DNA of 64,000 nt. Origin: Selaginella moellendorffii (taxonomy: Eukaryota > Streptophyta > Lycopodiopsida > Selaginellales > Selaginellaceae). Numbering within the stretch: the first letter of the stretch is position 1; each line of letters begins with the position of its first letter. The stretch lies in NCBI RefSeq assembly GCF_000143415.4, contig NW_003314324.1:1065422-1129421 (forward strand), written 5' to 3'. The notes below the pieces were generated by a model. That model was not told the origin of the DNA. It saw nothing but the letters and a program-made list of their open reading frames with translations, and ran no database searches. The translations under genes were made by a program, and so were the position numbers. Positions 18,407 through 30,231 of the stretch are shown here, one piece after another.

Positions 18407-20466
18407 ATGAGGATCAGGAAGCGTCCCTCCTCGGGACCGCAAAAGCAGCGTTTGATTCAGCAGCTGCCGGCGACTTACAAGTACGTTTTTTCAACGGGTT
18501 GGTTGTTGAAGAGAGCATATGAAGAGCATGACAAGCAGCAAAGTACGGGGGTGTTAGATTCAAGGTGTAGCAGGCTTCCTGAAGAACGGGGATTGTCGCT
18601 TCATGGTGGATTGTGGCAGTCCAAAGCAGGGTACAGGGAGGATGGAGTAGCAAACACGTCGTTACAATGTTGCAGGTGTGAACAGCAAGAAAAGAGCTCG
18701 GGTGTAGGCAGGGAATGCAAGCAGCCTCCGCAGCAGCAGCACCCAATTGGTGAGGAGGCAATTGGGGAGGAGCCGCGAACGCCACCTCCTTTCTGCGGCG
18801 AGAAGCCAGCCTTGGCACGGCAAAGGTCCGAGCATGAACTTCATCCGGGGCCGGTCGTGGACGAGAAGTTTTGCTCCTGTGGAAAAGACCAGCAGAAGCA
18901 GAAGCGGAAGCAGCAGACGAAGAAACCAATTCAGGACTTGGTCAAAGGGGAATCTTCGGGCTCAGGACGGAAGAGAACGAGAACCCGCGTGGTGGAGCAG
19001 CACCAGCAGCAGGAGGCGGCGAGTGAAGATGACCATGGCCTTCTGCGTGCTTCTTCGAGACTACGGGTAAGACGCGTCGTCCCGTCTACATGCCATTTTC
19101 CTGCTTTAGTGCTCGCTGCTTTTTCTGCGTTTGTGTTTGCATTGAATATTGTGTTGCATTCCTCGCATAGGTAGCCTTCCTTTCACAGGGTAGTTGTTTT
19201 TCTGGTTGCTGGTTGCTGCTGGTGTTAAGAGGCCACTGACCAATATTAGAAGACGGGTGCTCTGGCAGGCTAGATACTTTTAATGCTTGAAGCATAAGTT
19301 AAGCAAGCTGAAACACCGGATTGAATAGTCTTGCATCGCATGGGTGCCGTCAATTCCTGCTTTTGTTCCGCGTGTTCTCTTTTCAAGCTTGCCGCTGAAT
19401 TCTCCATCGAGACTAGATGGCCATTGTCGTCTAGCAGAGAATGCCTGCTTGATTTGTATAGAAGAACTTCTGGCTGTTGCATGAGAGTGGGGCTGGATAT
19501 TCTTTCCCAAAAGCTGACTGTGACATTGAATGATCTCCTTTGTGTGCTGCCATGTCTGTGTCTGGTGGCGCAGGATACAGCTGAATCAAGCGGGCGCTCT
19601 TCACATGATAATTGTGGTCCTCAGCAAAGGTAATGCGTTGCATGCAACGCTCCCACTTCTGGTTAAGCGCTAACCAAGCGAATTTTTGGTTTTCTTTTGC
19701 ATTTGCGAGCAGCAGGCTCAAAGCTGGTGGTGGAGCCTCGCTTGGTGGTATTTGTTTGTTTTTGCTCCTATGCATCCAACAGCACTAGCACTTTTTGTTC
19801 GCAGGGGAGTCGTACTTGCGAGAGCTGGGCAAGATGGACCCGCTTCGCCGAGCACTGCACACGGTGGTGTCGGAGGCTGGCATCGCGGGGCTCACAGCTC
19901 GAGAAGCGGCGGACAGGATCTCGAGGCGGGGGTTGCTATCCGAGGCAGACATTCCCAGGTCGGTCAAGATGGCCAAGGTGATGAGAGACAGCCCATACTT
20001 GCTGGAGCTGACACGGGGTAGCAAGTTCGTGCTGTGGAGCACATTCCTCGAGGAGTCCTCCACAAAGGCTGGCTTTTTCCACAGTGGTGGTGCTGGTGCT
20101 GGTGGTGATAACCGAGCTCCGCCGGCCACCGTCACCGCCAAGGCGAGAAGAAGAACACAGGCTCTCTACGCAGCTCCTCCAGCGGCAGCAGCAGCAGTGC
20201 TAGTCGCAAGCTCCGGGGAAGAACAACAAGTGGGAAACCAGGATGATCGGTACCGAGCAGTAAATGGTGTGAGCTTTTATAAAGCTCAAGTTCACAGGGA
20301 AGATCACGCTCGTACGAGCGTAGTACGGCAGGAGGTTGGTGGTGGTGATCTGAGGGAAGCGATTGGAATTCGGCAAGATCACAGAGAAGTTCTTGGGAAG
20401 GAAGTGGTGAAGCGGCAGTTCTTCGACTTGAACCTAGCTCCGCAAGAACAGGAGGAAGAAATGTGA
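18407..20466 (+). CDS. HARE-HTH domain protein with C-terminal EAR motif
   Basis: The HARE-HTH fold is a winged helix found in ASXL-type chromatin proteins and in restriction-linked proteins; here a nuclear regulatory role is inferred. Exon model: 18407-19066, 19574-19629, 19716-19744 (or from 19713) and 19805-20466, in frame, about 468 residues. The protein opens with 'MRIRKRPSSGP', has a long basic, Gln-rich middle with a few Cys and Arg-rich NLS-like stretches ('KRTRTR'), then the HARE-HTH domain ('LRRALHTVVSEAGIAGLTAR' through 'KFVLWSTFLEES'). It ends with 'FFDLNLAP', a DLNxxP-type EAR repression motif that would recruit TOPLESS-like corepressors. The small third exon was placed by comparison with the paralogue at 24249-25312. 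An alternative acceptor at 19581 would skip it and keep frame. Confidence 0.75.
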
Positions 20467-20819
20467 GCTCCGGGAAGAAACTTTGATAGAAGGAAGGCCA
20501 GGGAGCAAAGAATTGCTTGGGGATTCCAATCGATGGATTGGGCGAAAGAAAAAAGGTGTGATCGATCGATCGATCGATTCGATCGATCCATTATTTTTTC
20601 ATTCCTCTTTCTTTTAACTTTATATAGACTGTCGGTTCGTCCGACGTGGCAAGCGCCCATTGGCTGTTCAAAGGACGCCCGAAAGGAAAGAGGAAGCACA
20701 AAAGGAGGGTTTGATTTTTTAGGGTTGAGACAGGCAGCTAGGGTTTGGTGGTTTGTTGTGTCCGCGGCCGATTCGACTCGAGTCTTCTCTTCTCCCCAGG
20801 CGCGCCGGCAGTAGCGAAT
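20467..20819. other. Intergenic region with a GATC run
   Basis: A self-complementary run of gatc units lies at 20561-20588. The remainder is the 3' UTR of the HARE-HTH gene and the leader of ATG8. No gene is visible. Confidence 0.6.
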
Positions 20820-21594
20820 ATGAGTGGCAAGCAGCCCGCGGCGAAGAGCTCCTTCAAGCAGGAGCATGATCTCGGTGAGAGGAAATTTGCCCCAAAACGG
20901 TTTTTTGGGTGTACTTGATTGTGGCTTTTGTTTCGATTGCGCAGATTCTTTTGATTGATTTGTCGCTTACTGTTTCATAGCATGGAATTCGTTCTCACCC
21001 TTTTTGTTTTGCTCTCTCGCTCGCAGAGAAGAGAAAGGCCGAGGCTGCTAGGATTAGGGAGAAGTACCCAGAGAGAATTCCGGTAAATAACTGTCCTATA
21101 AAGGATGAATTTTTCGTTTGATCTTTCTGGCTGGATGTTCTAAAGTTCGCTCGTTCTTTTCTCCAGGTGATTGTTGAGAAGGCCGAGAGGAGTGACATCC
21201 CAAACATTGACAAGAAAAAGTGAGTTTTTATCCTTTTTTGTTTTTTTCCCTTTTCTCGTTCGCGAGCTGACCGAAAGGTGCAGGTATCTAGTTCCAGCCG
21301 ACTTGACGGTTGGGCAGTTTGTCTACGTGATCCGCAAGCGGATTAAGCTCAGCGCCGAGAAGGCGATCTTCATCTTTGTAAATAACGTTCTCCCTCCCAC
21401 TGGTACGTTTCTTGCCCGCGACCCTTTACATCTTCCAGGCGTTGTCCCGAAGCTAAAGACTTGGTTCTTTTTTTCCATTTTTTCTTTTCTGTGCAGCCGG
21501 AATCATGTCTGCAATCTACGACGAGCACAAAGACGAGGACGGTTTTCTGTACGTTACATACAGTGGCGAGAACACGTTCGGCCTCTCGCTATGA
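20820..21594 (+). CDS. ATG8: Autophagy ubiquitin-like protein ATG8
   Basis: ATG8 is conjugated to phosphatidylethanolamine on autophagosome membranes and binds cargo receptors. Five exons join in frame, with introns after 'EHDL', 'PERIP', 'IDKK' and 'VLPPT'. Family signatures are '[20 protein letters not shown]', '[19 protein letters not shown]', '[20 protein letters not shown]' and 'GENTFG'. The conserved Gly in 'TFG' is followed by three residues (LSL), so ATG4 processing is required before conjugation. The W and L pockets for AIM/LIR binding are preserved as far as can be seen. Length is normal. Confidence 0.98.
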
Positions 21595-22626
21595 AGGAAG
21601 AATTCCCGAAAAAAAAAAAAGGAAAGAGAAGATGATCCCCATCCACAACAGCCGGCAATCACACACTTCGCGCCACCACACCTCCTTTCAAGTCTAAGAA
21701 GAAGCTGTACATTTGCTAAAAGGGTCACTATTGCTGCTGTTTAGAACAGGGTCAGTCTGTCCAGGTCTTGATCTCCTTTTCTTTCTGTTTAGGTGGGCTT
21801 TTCATGTACATATAGTTTGGAACTTGAAAACTCTTCTCTTTTTGAGTTCCAGCCAGGTCACTGCCACGCTGGCGGGGGATATGCTCCGACGTGGCGTGCC
21901 CTAACCTGAGTATGGAATATTTCTAAAATTATCTCCTTGGGAAGTTTCATACATATTGGATGATCCAATTGTGTTATACAGTTTTGACAGGGGAAACTCA
22001 CACACACACACACACACCCACACATCAATCACATGTTGCTGTTAGAACTGTTGCACGAATCACAAGGCGGACCTGGGAAAAAGCATGCATTCTCCACCCC
22101 CTTTTTTTTCCTCTTGTCACTCACAAGGAGAGTGGTGCTTTTGTGCTTATATAAAGGTTTTCAGTGGCTACACTTGCTTAGCTAGGAACCCACTTTACTA
22201 AATCTCCCCTCTACAGTGCAATAATTTTTTAAGATGGTAGTTTTAAGGGCTAATCTGATTTTTTTCTAAAAGCATTTTCTTTTCTCTACTCCTTCCTGGG
22301 AGAAAAAAAAGGGGGTTGAGGGGGGAGAAATGCCTTGTCATGCAAGGGAGCATATACCTTCTTGCATTTCCAAGGATATGCTGGGCCTGCTGTGCCCCCC
22401 TACCCCATTGTCTTTGCAATTTGAGGGCTCTCACTCACAGCCAGTTTTGGTGGTGTAGTTCTCTCTCTCTTCTTCTTTTTTCCTGGTTTGCCTGCTGGTT
22501 TGCCTGTTGCTTTGTGTGGGAGGAGCAGTGACTAAGTGAGCAGCTACCTAGCAGGAGCAAAAAAAAAAAAGAAAGAGTCAAGAGGAGAAGAAAAGTGAGA
22601 GGAAAAATAACAGGAGGGCAGCAAAG
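21595..22626. other. Intergenic region with CA repeat and poly-A tracts
   Basis: A CA run lies near 21997-22020. Poly-purine and poly-A tracts occur at 21609-21622, 22306-22315 and 22559-22570. The last 200 bp are likely the 5' leader of the WRC gene. No coding sequence was recognised. Confidence 0.6.
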
Positions 22627-24131
22627 ATGAGAATAAGGAAGCACTTGTCCGCTGTTCATCTTCCTGCAGTTGCCAATCCCATCTTGAGGTCGCAAATCAC
22701 TGCAGCGGCAAAGCCAGCAGCAGCAGCAGCGGCGGTGGTCACTGCAGCTCTAGCTCCTGGTAACTTTCCTGGATGCAAAGATGAGAAAGAAGAAGAAGAA
22801 CAAGGAGAGAAATCCTTGCCTGGAAATCGAGGAGCGGTCCCGGCGAGAGCTCCAGCGCTTGTAGGGCTTGTAGCAGTCGAGGAGGAAGTCGGGGATAAGG
22901 TAGCAGCAGCAGCAGCGGTAGCAGCGGTGGAAGGAAAAGGCCGGGGCTTGGTTGCCGAGGTTTGTAGCAGCATTCGGACGAGCAGCAAGAACCAAGACGA
23001 CGCCGCCGCTATGGTGCTGCTGCAGTCGAGCTCGTTGCAGCAGTTCCCGGATCTCTCGTCGCCCATGACTCCGGCGGTCTCGCTCCCCACCAGGCCAAAG
23101 AGGACAAAGCCCCGGAGCTGCAGTGCGGCTAGTCCCAGCTTTGTTTGTCCTCCGCCGCCTCCTCCTCCTCCTCGTCCGGGCCTCGAGCAGCGGCAACTCC
23201 AACTCGCCCCAGAGATGGCTTGCATGCAGCAGCAGCAACAGCAGCTCCTCCGAGATCACGGCGGCGGCGAGCTCGACGATGACGACTCAAGTCCCAAGTC
23301 AGTGAAGGTAACTTGTAGAGAAAAATCGTTTCTTTCCTTCTTTCCTTCTTCTGTGTCTGTGCCTCATGTCCCTGGAATGCCCCCGCGCTGATCCAATTCC
23401 TGGTATACTTTCTTTCCTGAGCTTGCTGCTGCTCTAAGTTGCTTCTCCACCTAATTGTCTCCTGGAGCTCCACCAAACCATTCAACCCAATTCCTTTCTT
23501 TCCCAAGCGAGCCATTGTTTGCTGACACCAATTCTTTTCTCTTTGCCTTTTCTCCATTTCTGTGGCCTGCAGGTAACTTCGGATCTTATCGACGTTTCAT
23601 CGCCTCCGAGGTACGTTGTAACTTCTTCAGGTTCTTTCGTTGCCGAGCTGATGGTCGCAATTGTAATTGCAGGGAAGCACCACCACTGCAGAAGGAAGCA
23701 GCAGCAGCAGCAGCGGTAGCAGGAGATACCGACACCGGTGAGTGGAAACGACTTTGCCTTTAGTTTTTGTCGATCGATATCCTGCTGAATTCTTCTTTTC
23801 TTTCACAGTGGTGGTTAGTGGAGCACTAATAGAGCAGAGAAGAAGTACCAGGAGGCCGAGGAGTAGAAGCGCTAGCTTGAGGAACCTACAAGAGCTGGAG
23901 GACGACGGAGAGGCGAACGAAGGTAGCCAGTGCCGGCGAATGGACGGCAAAGGATGGAGGTGCCACCGCACGACTCAGCCCGACTACTCGCTCTGCGACT
24001 ATCACCTGGACAAATTCCGAGAAACCAATCAGCGAAAGCTTAGGAACGCAGCGACAGCTCAGGAAGCAACAAGGAGACGCAGCCGAGTGAAGAGGAAACC
24101 CGTGAAAGCTCGATCACTCATGTCGATCTGA
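22627..24131 (+). CDS. WRC zinc-finger domain protein
   Basis: The WRC domain is a plant-specific Cys3-His DNA-binding and nuclear-targeting module. Four exons join in frame: 22627-23307, 23573-23610, 23673-23737 and 23809-24131 (368 residues). The N-terminus 'MRIRKHLSAVHLP' matches the MRIRK start usual in plant WRC proteins. Long polyalanine, polyproline and polyglutamine tracts fill exon 1. The WRC domain is 'CRRMDGKGWRCHRTTQPDYS' followed by 'LCDYHLDKFR', close to the C-terminus. The C-terminal tail is basic (RRRSRVKRK). No QLQ domain is visible, so it is not a GRF. The stop lies 117 bp from the stop of the convergent HARE-HTH gene. Confidence 0.88.
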
Positions 24132-24248
24132 GAGTCGAGAGAGTCATGACAAGGCATGACTTGGAAGTCACTCAAACAAAAAGCCTGAGGGAAAACAAGC
24201 ACTCAAGCGGAAAGAGGAGCTTGGAGCAGTTTCACAGTACCCGGTTTT

Positions 24249-25312
24249 TCAGTGCTGGTTGCTCCTCCTCCGCTTCCGACACCTCATCTCCGCCTTGAGA
24301 GGCGTGCCTTTCCTCGTCTTGCTTGGTGCTGGATTCTGCATGTCGTTAGGATTGCAAGCGGACGCTGCCATGGGCCTCCGTCTCAGCGCAGCTGTTCTGC
24401 ATTCCCTCCTCAGGAACGTGCTCCATAAAATAAACCTCCCGCCAGCTTCTATGAAATAGGCGTTCTTTCGCATAGCTCTTGCAACTTGCACCGAAAGTGG
24501 GACGTCCTCGGGCTCAAAGAGTTTCAATAGCCCCTGCTGTAACACCTTCCTTCCTGCCTCACGGACTGTTAAGCCCGTATCTCCAGCTTCAGAGACCATT
24601 GTATAAAGCGCATGTGCAAGCGAGCTGGAGGTGGAGCTGTCTACAAAAAGCAAAGGACGGGTTTTGAGTTTGTTGAAGCATAGCGAGCCCGAAGCAACCA
24701 AAAGTACCTTCTATGGTGGCGCTTGCATCCCGACTTTCTCCATTCCTGGAAAAGATGGAGCACACAAGTTAAGTTTGGTAGTCTGCACTGATTTCGACCC
24801 CGGGTCCGTACCTCCTTCGATCCTCGGCCTCCGCAATTTTATCCTGCAGCGGATAAGCGGAGCGTAAGGATTCGTTTGATCCTCGAGATTCGAAAGTACT
24901 TACGAGTAGACTTGCCTCGGTGGCGATTTGAGCCATTGGAAAACTTCGATTGCGTTGCTCTTCAAGTCCGAGAGGGCGTATGAGAAGGCGGGGGCTCCTA
25001 CGTCTGTTGTCGCTTGACGAGGATCTTTCTACGCAGTGTTCAAGCTTACTGGAGTTCCCGTCTGCCGGATCTTTGTTCCGGCCCTCGTCCGAGTTCTTTG
25101 TCACAACACATTCATCTTTCCGCTGCCTACTATTCCCTCGCTCTTTGACGAGCGGACAAATTTGCATCTCGGGCCCATCACCTCCTTCCACTACCTACAA
25201 AAGTTCGAAACAACCCTGTTGTGAGAAACCAAGAAAAAGTGTACCAAGAAACAGCTCTACACCTTACCTCTGCTTCTTTTTGCCTCAGCAGCGACGATAG
25301 CAGAGAGCCCAT
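24249..25312 (-). CDS. Second HARE-HTH domain protein, no EAR motif
   Basis: This is a paralogue of the gene at 18407-20466 on the opposite strand. Exons 25312-25268, 25194-24904, 24843-24812, 24745-24708 and 24640-24249 give one frame of 265 residues. The start is a short exon 'MGSLLSSLLRQKEAE'. The HARE-HTH domain reads 'LAHALYTMVSEAGDTGLTVR' through 'RFILWSTFLRR'. The tail is basic ('RCRKRRRSNQ', an NLS) and lacks the DLNLAP motif of the paralogue. Intron phases (0, 2, 1 before the last three exons) match the paralogue. The 5' exon overlaps by one base a stop codon in a frame running out from the upstream gene, which is not significant. Confidence 0.75.
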
Positions 25313-25484
25313 TACCACAATTGCCCGTTCTGAGCCGCCTTTAAGCAAAGAGAATGAACGAGAACGACTAGTCTGATAAGATAATCAGCAGCACTTGGGC
25401 ATATAACTGTAAAGCTAATGTATATGTCAATTCTTCTTGGCGCGCTCAAGGCAATAACCGTACTGGTACGACAGAAGAACCACT

Positions 25485-27071
25485 TCAAACCTTCGTCACG
25501 CGTTTGCGCACCGAATACGTAGTCACGCCATCGTGGAAGCCCGTCTCCAGTTTTTGAAGCTTCACGAGTATCAGGAGGCATGCCTTCTGGATTTGCGGTT
25601 CTGCATAAGTTAAACCCACGATCATCCAAATGAGAACTGCCGAGGCTTAAGCTTACCGTACGCCAGAGACAACAGATCATCTGGTTTCAGCGCTTTTACG
25701 TCATCTGTGGGCTTCCCACATAGGCTGTCAGTCTTTAGGGAGAACAGATTGTTCAGCTTAGAAACAAACTCATTGAGTAGCTGAACAGAAAAGAACACTT
25801 CAAGATAATGCCAGCTGAAAACTAATAGCACATTACCTCTATGGAGACCTGCCACTTGAGCCACGATGGCGCAGCGTTAAATTCTTCAGAGGCCACAGGC
25901 TCCAGAAGGCCAGTACTCGACCCTGTACAAAAGATTAGATAGAAAAAAATGTTGTTACGGAGAAACTAACGTACCGTTACAGTTAAGCGGCCGCTTATCG
26001 ACAAGATCATCGGCAGAGCCGAGCTCAAGCTCTCGTAGGCTCCTTCAAAACAAAAGATATAAAATTGATCTCATTCGCAATGAACAGTAAAAGTACCTAG
26101 AAGAACTGTTTCGAGAGACTTGTTCTTTAGATGGTTCTGTTACTAAGTGGTGTACAGCCGAATCCGAGTCAACAATGTGAGCAGTATCTGCATCATGAAG
26201 TGTATCAGTGGTAGAAACAAGAATCAAAATACTTGACGATATACCTGCGTCAGGGACGGAGAGAGCAGCAAGACTGGACGCTGATAAACCGAGATCCTTC
26301 AAGCTAAGGGACTCCAGATACCTGCACTCTAGTTAAGATCAACTTACACAGAAGAGCCAGTCCTTTTTTTTTTTGGTTTGGATACGAAGAACCAGTGTGA
26401 TCACGCCTTTTGTCAAGCGTGGCAGACACTCCTTCTCTTTGGACCTCTAGATAAGCCTCCTTGATATCTTGCCTGGCTTTGGCTTCGTAGCTTTCTTCCG
26501 CAAGAGAGAAGTCATCACCTTGAACAGTTACTTCTGTGACAGCCTGGGAAAAATTCAAGGCAACAAGTTGAAAACTCGTAGAAAACTAGGAAAATCTAAG
26601 CAATCGAGCAGCTCCTTCTGTCTATCAAAGCATACTCACAAGGAATAAAAAAACACCACAAGAACTCAAGAAGGCAAAAGAGAAAGCATACCTCTTGCGA
26701 TTGCTTGTAGCCATGCCGTTCAAGCTCCATCTCTAGCAGGCGATTGGTGTCCTCGTTTTTCTTGTACACCTCGTTGCAATGGCCGAGTAGCTCGTGGAAA
26801 GAAATAGTGCCCATTGTCACTGCCTTGAGAGTTTCTAGTCGAGCAGTCACCGATAGAACCCTGTCGTTGAGCTGATCCACAAACCTAGCAGCGGCTCCTG
26901 GACGAAGAAGAACCTAGAGAAAGCGTCCAGGAGAGATTGCTTACCAGATTCTTCCAGCGCTGTTACTCGGCCAATGCTGGTGTGCAGGCTTGTGCATTGC
27001 GTCTCCAGACGCGAGCAAAATCCCCGGAGCTCCGCGCAGAAATACGAGACGAGGCGCGGGCAGTCATCCAT
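25485..27071 (-). CDS. Coiled-coil protein, SKA3-like kinetochore candidate
   Basis: The first exon (27071-26945) begins 'MDDCPRLVSYFCAELRGF' and is followed in frame by a helical exon with 'VDQLNDRVLSVTARLETL' and 'GTISFHELLGHCNEVYKKN'. The latter phrase is what I associate with the plant SKA3 family (microtubule-binding SKA complex at kinetochores). Later exons are acidic and Ser-rich ('SLSLKDLGLSASSLAALS', 'SLRELELGSADDLVDKRPL'). The last exons read 'SKLNNLFSLKTDSLCGK' and 'EPQIQKACLLILVKLQKLE', ending at TGA 25487-25485. All introns are short. The assignment comes from remembered pattern only; a general coiled-coil protein is the alternative. Confidence 0.55.
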
Positions 27072-28117
27072 GGCTGGATCACGAGAAATATTTTAAATCA
27101 AAACCCTAACCCTCTAGAAATGTTAAACCTAAGAGTTTTAGTAAAACCTAAAGTTTATATTTTAAACAAAATTCTGTGAGAGAATAGTTTTCCATTAAAT
27201 TACAGTTTATTCAATTTTTTTTTTAAAAATGCAATTTAACATCTGCTTCTAAATCTATGGCACTAATATTATTAATGTTAAATAATATAATATTAAATTT
27301 AAAATACTGATTAAAATACTTTTCAAATTTCAATAAATTTTAATTCCATCAAAACCCTTTAGCATAAACGTTAAATGGATGTTTTTTTACTTCATGGGAG
27401 AATATAAAGTTTTAACTTATATATATATATATATATACATGGTGGTTATTAATGATTAATTTATAAAAAAAGTTAAAGTGTTTTTGTTGAAAAATTTTAA
27501 TATAATAAATATATATTTTACTATGTTTCAACATTCTTTTAAAATCACATTTAATAATAAAGATTATGACTAAAATCTATAATAATCTTAAATACATTTG
27601 TTTAAAATTTATATTATTTTATTGCTATTAAAGTTTTTATTTAATTTATTTCATATTTTATATTATTTTTCATTAGAGTTTGAAAGTGATATTTACTATC
27701 ATATGCATTAAAAATGATCACTATTAACTTAAATAATAGGAATTTCTTGAGTTGTAAAAACAAAAATTTTAATTCACACAAATAAACATGATTCAAATTT
27801 AGGATAATATATAAACTGCAATCTTTGAGAAAGTCATTTGAAAAATAATAAACATTAAAACTACTAACAATTAATTAAATAATTATATATTATTTAACTT
27901 ACATAAATTCATAATATCAATATCAACATCAATAATCTTTAATGTATGATCTCCATGGAAAGCAGATCTTTTAAGCTGGCACTTCAAACAATTACCAAAT
28001 TCATTCTATTTGAGTTCTAATATGCACATAAAATAATCTTCATATATCTTTTCGTCATCATCACGGTTCTTCTTCCATCAGGTCTGCATTTCCATCATCC
28101 ATTAATCCCAAATGCAA
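27072..28117. other. AT-rich intergenic spacer
   Basis: About 1 kb of strongly AT-rich DNA, with a TA run at 27420-27438 and no open frame of note. Its base composition is unlike the gene islands on both sides. Confidence 0.75.
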
Positions 28118-30231
28118 TCAAGCATCTAGAAGAACACTTACGGAAGTTCGATAAGGTATGCTTCTCAGCTTGGTGGCCGCAACCGATGGATCCAACGCCA
28201 GCCCAGCGGCAGTTGATCCTGTTAATCCTGCTTGCCTCTGGTAGAAGCTCGCAGCCGCAGCAGCAACATTCTGGATGTCTGTCCATGCGCCAGCGCCTTG
28301 AGCTCCCAGCAATCCCGCCATGCCAAATGCTCCAGCGGCAGCCTACGCGTTCATCACAAGTTTAGCATAGGAAAAGTATGAAAAAGACACTAGAACTGCT
28401 TAACAAAGTACCTGTTGCTGGAGAAGCAGAAGCTGCAAAGCCGGGTCAAGCTGGCCCATGCTAAACGGCAGTCCTCCTGTGGCCACGATCATTTCACTGC
28501 AACAGAGACAGAGAGAGTTCCAAAGAATACAACTTCGAAGAAGAAACACTTTAAAAAGTTTGAAACTTACCTCTTGGTGGCTCGGAAAAGCTCGATGTAG
28601 CGGGAGCCAATGTTGTTGCGGTGGCGTTCCATGGCCCGCTGTGCCTCCTTGGAAGAGATAAACTCCACAAACGCCTCCCCCGTCGGACGGTCTGTAGCTC
28701 CAATCACGACGTAGATTCCATTTGGGACGATCCTGTAGCCTTGGAAAAACTCCGTAATCTCTCTGGGTCCGGAATTGTATGGAAGACCCCGCATCTTAAT
28801 GCACACGTCCTCCGAAATGTCTCCTATAGCTCCAGGCCCCGGCGATTGTACTGCTCCTAAGTTTAAAGCCCCTACTCCTTGCATTCCATATCCTCCCAAC
28901 ATACCAGGAATCTAAGACCACAGAAAAATTAGTTTTTTCTTTCAGAAAAACAAGACTCAACTTACTTGGCCGAGAGATCCAACTGGTGACATGTTACCAA
29001 CACCAGCGAACCACAGCTTTTGTTGAACTGAAGTCATCATCTCCCCTTTTGTACTTTTGAAAAGCTCCACATAACGCTGAAATGGACACGAAGGCGTCAA
29101 AAGGCGATAAAGAAAAACGTAAAACGATAACCGGAAAACAAACTTACCGAGCCCATCGGCTCTCTGTGGAGCTGCATCGCTCGAGCGGCTGTTTCTTCGT
29201 TAATAAACTCCACAAATGCCTGTAGTGGCCAGATTTGAAGAGAAAAAACTAAGAGCCATTAAACGGTAGGTCCAAAAAGGCTCACTTCACCAGTTGGTCG
29301 GCCATCAGCATGTGTACACAGGAAAATCCCATCCGGAGCAACTTGCATTCCCTTAAAGAAGGCCATGATATCGGCCGATGTGCAGCTGAAACCAGCAAGA
29401 ATAAACGTGAGGACAAGCAGGGAGAATTGTTACTGCTCAACTCACCTGTAAGGCATTCCTCTCATGCGCACAACCCCCGTGAAACGCATGTCGGGATTAC
29501 CAGCCATGCCAGGAATCCCAGTCCCTTGCAAGCCTGCTGCTCCATAGGCGCCGGAACTCCCTCGGCCGGCCATTCTCATAGCTCCCTGTTGAACAAACAT
29601 TAGCTAAGAATTCGCCATTTCGAGAGCAAAAAACCTGCATGTCTGCTGGATGGCCCTTGAAAACTTCTATGTAGCGGCTTCCAATGTGTTGCCTGCGTCA
29701 AAGATCTTATTTGATATCGGGGTGACACAAATCACAAACCTGTTTCTTTCGAGGGATTTATTAGCCAGCTCAGCGGTTGCAAACTGGACATAAGCTTGGC
29801 CAGTGGACCTCCCTGAGCAACCAAAACTTAGCAAACAAACAAAGCAAGCTTGGGTGTTTGTTACCTTGAAAGTTGACACAGATAACGATTCCATCAGGCC
29901 CGAGGTCCAGACCCCGAAAAAACTCTTTAATATCAACCTCCGTGGCACTGAAAGGAAGTCCTCGGAGTCGAACAACATTGCTTCGCTTCCTGACACACGC
30001 AAGTTTCACGGGTGAGGCCTCAGAGTGTTTGTTTACCGGAGAAAGTAAAAACAAAGTTAAAAATCTCCTCCATTTCCCGGTTCCACGATCATAAGTTCTT
30101 TGAGCAGAAAGAGCAAGCAAAGAGCTCAGTAGTAGCAGCAGCGCAAGTAGCAGTGGAGCAATCAACACAAGTAGCACTCACAATTCATCATCGAGAGCAC
30201 TTCCTCCCACCAGCCCTCCTAATCCCGCCAT
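28118..30231 (-). CDS. Three-RRM RNA-binding protein, hnRNP H/F-ESRP-like
   Basis: The start exon at 30231 reads 'MAGLGGLVGGSALDDEL'. RRM1 contains 'VVRLRGLPFSATEVDIKEFF' and, after an intron, 'GRSTGQAYVQFATAELANKS'. RRM2 contains 'RMRGMPYSCTSADIMAFF' and 'GRPTGEAFVEFINEETAARA'. RRM3 contains 'CIKMRGLPYNSGPREITEFF' and 'RPTGEAFVEFISSKEAQRAM'. The (R)GLPF/Y and GEAFVEF forms are those of quasi-RRMs, which bind G-rich RNA in splicing regulation. After each RRM stands a 'GSRYIE(L/V)F' phrase. The C-terminal region is Ala/Gly-rich and ends '...LRSIPYRTSVSVLLDA', though the last splice is uncertain and could change the tail. Confidence 0.88.

Noticed and set aside
19574-19630. Alternative acceptor at 19581 in the first HARE-HTH gene
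   Set aside because: It keeps frame to the last exon, but the paralogue supports the upstream acceptor plus a small third exon. Kept only as an alternative.
25312-25680. Longer C-terminus for the SKA3-like gene reading past 25485
   Set aside because: The open frame is reached only by the wrong phase; the spliced frame from the previous exon continues as 'EPQIQKACLLILVKLQ' and stops at 25485-25487.
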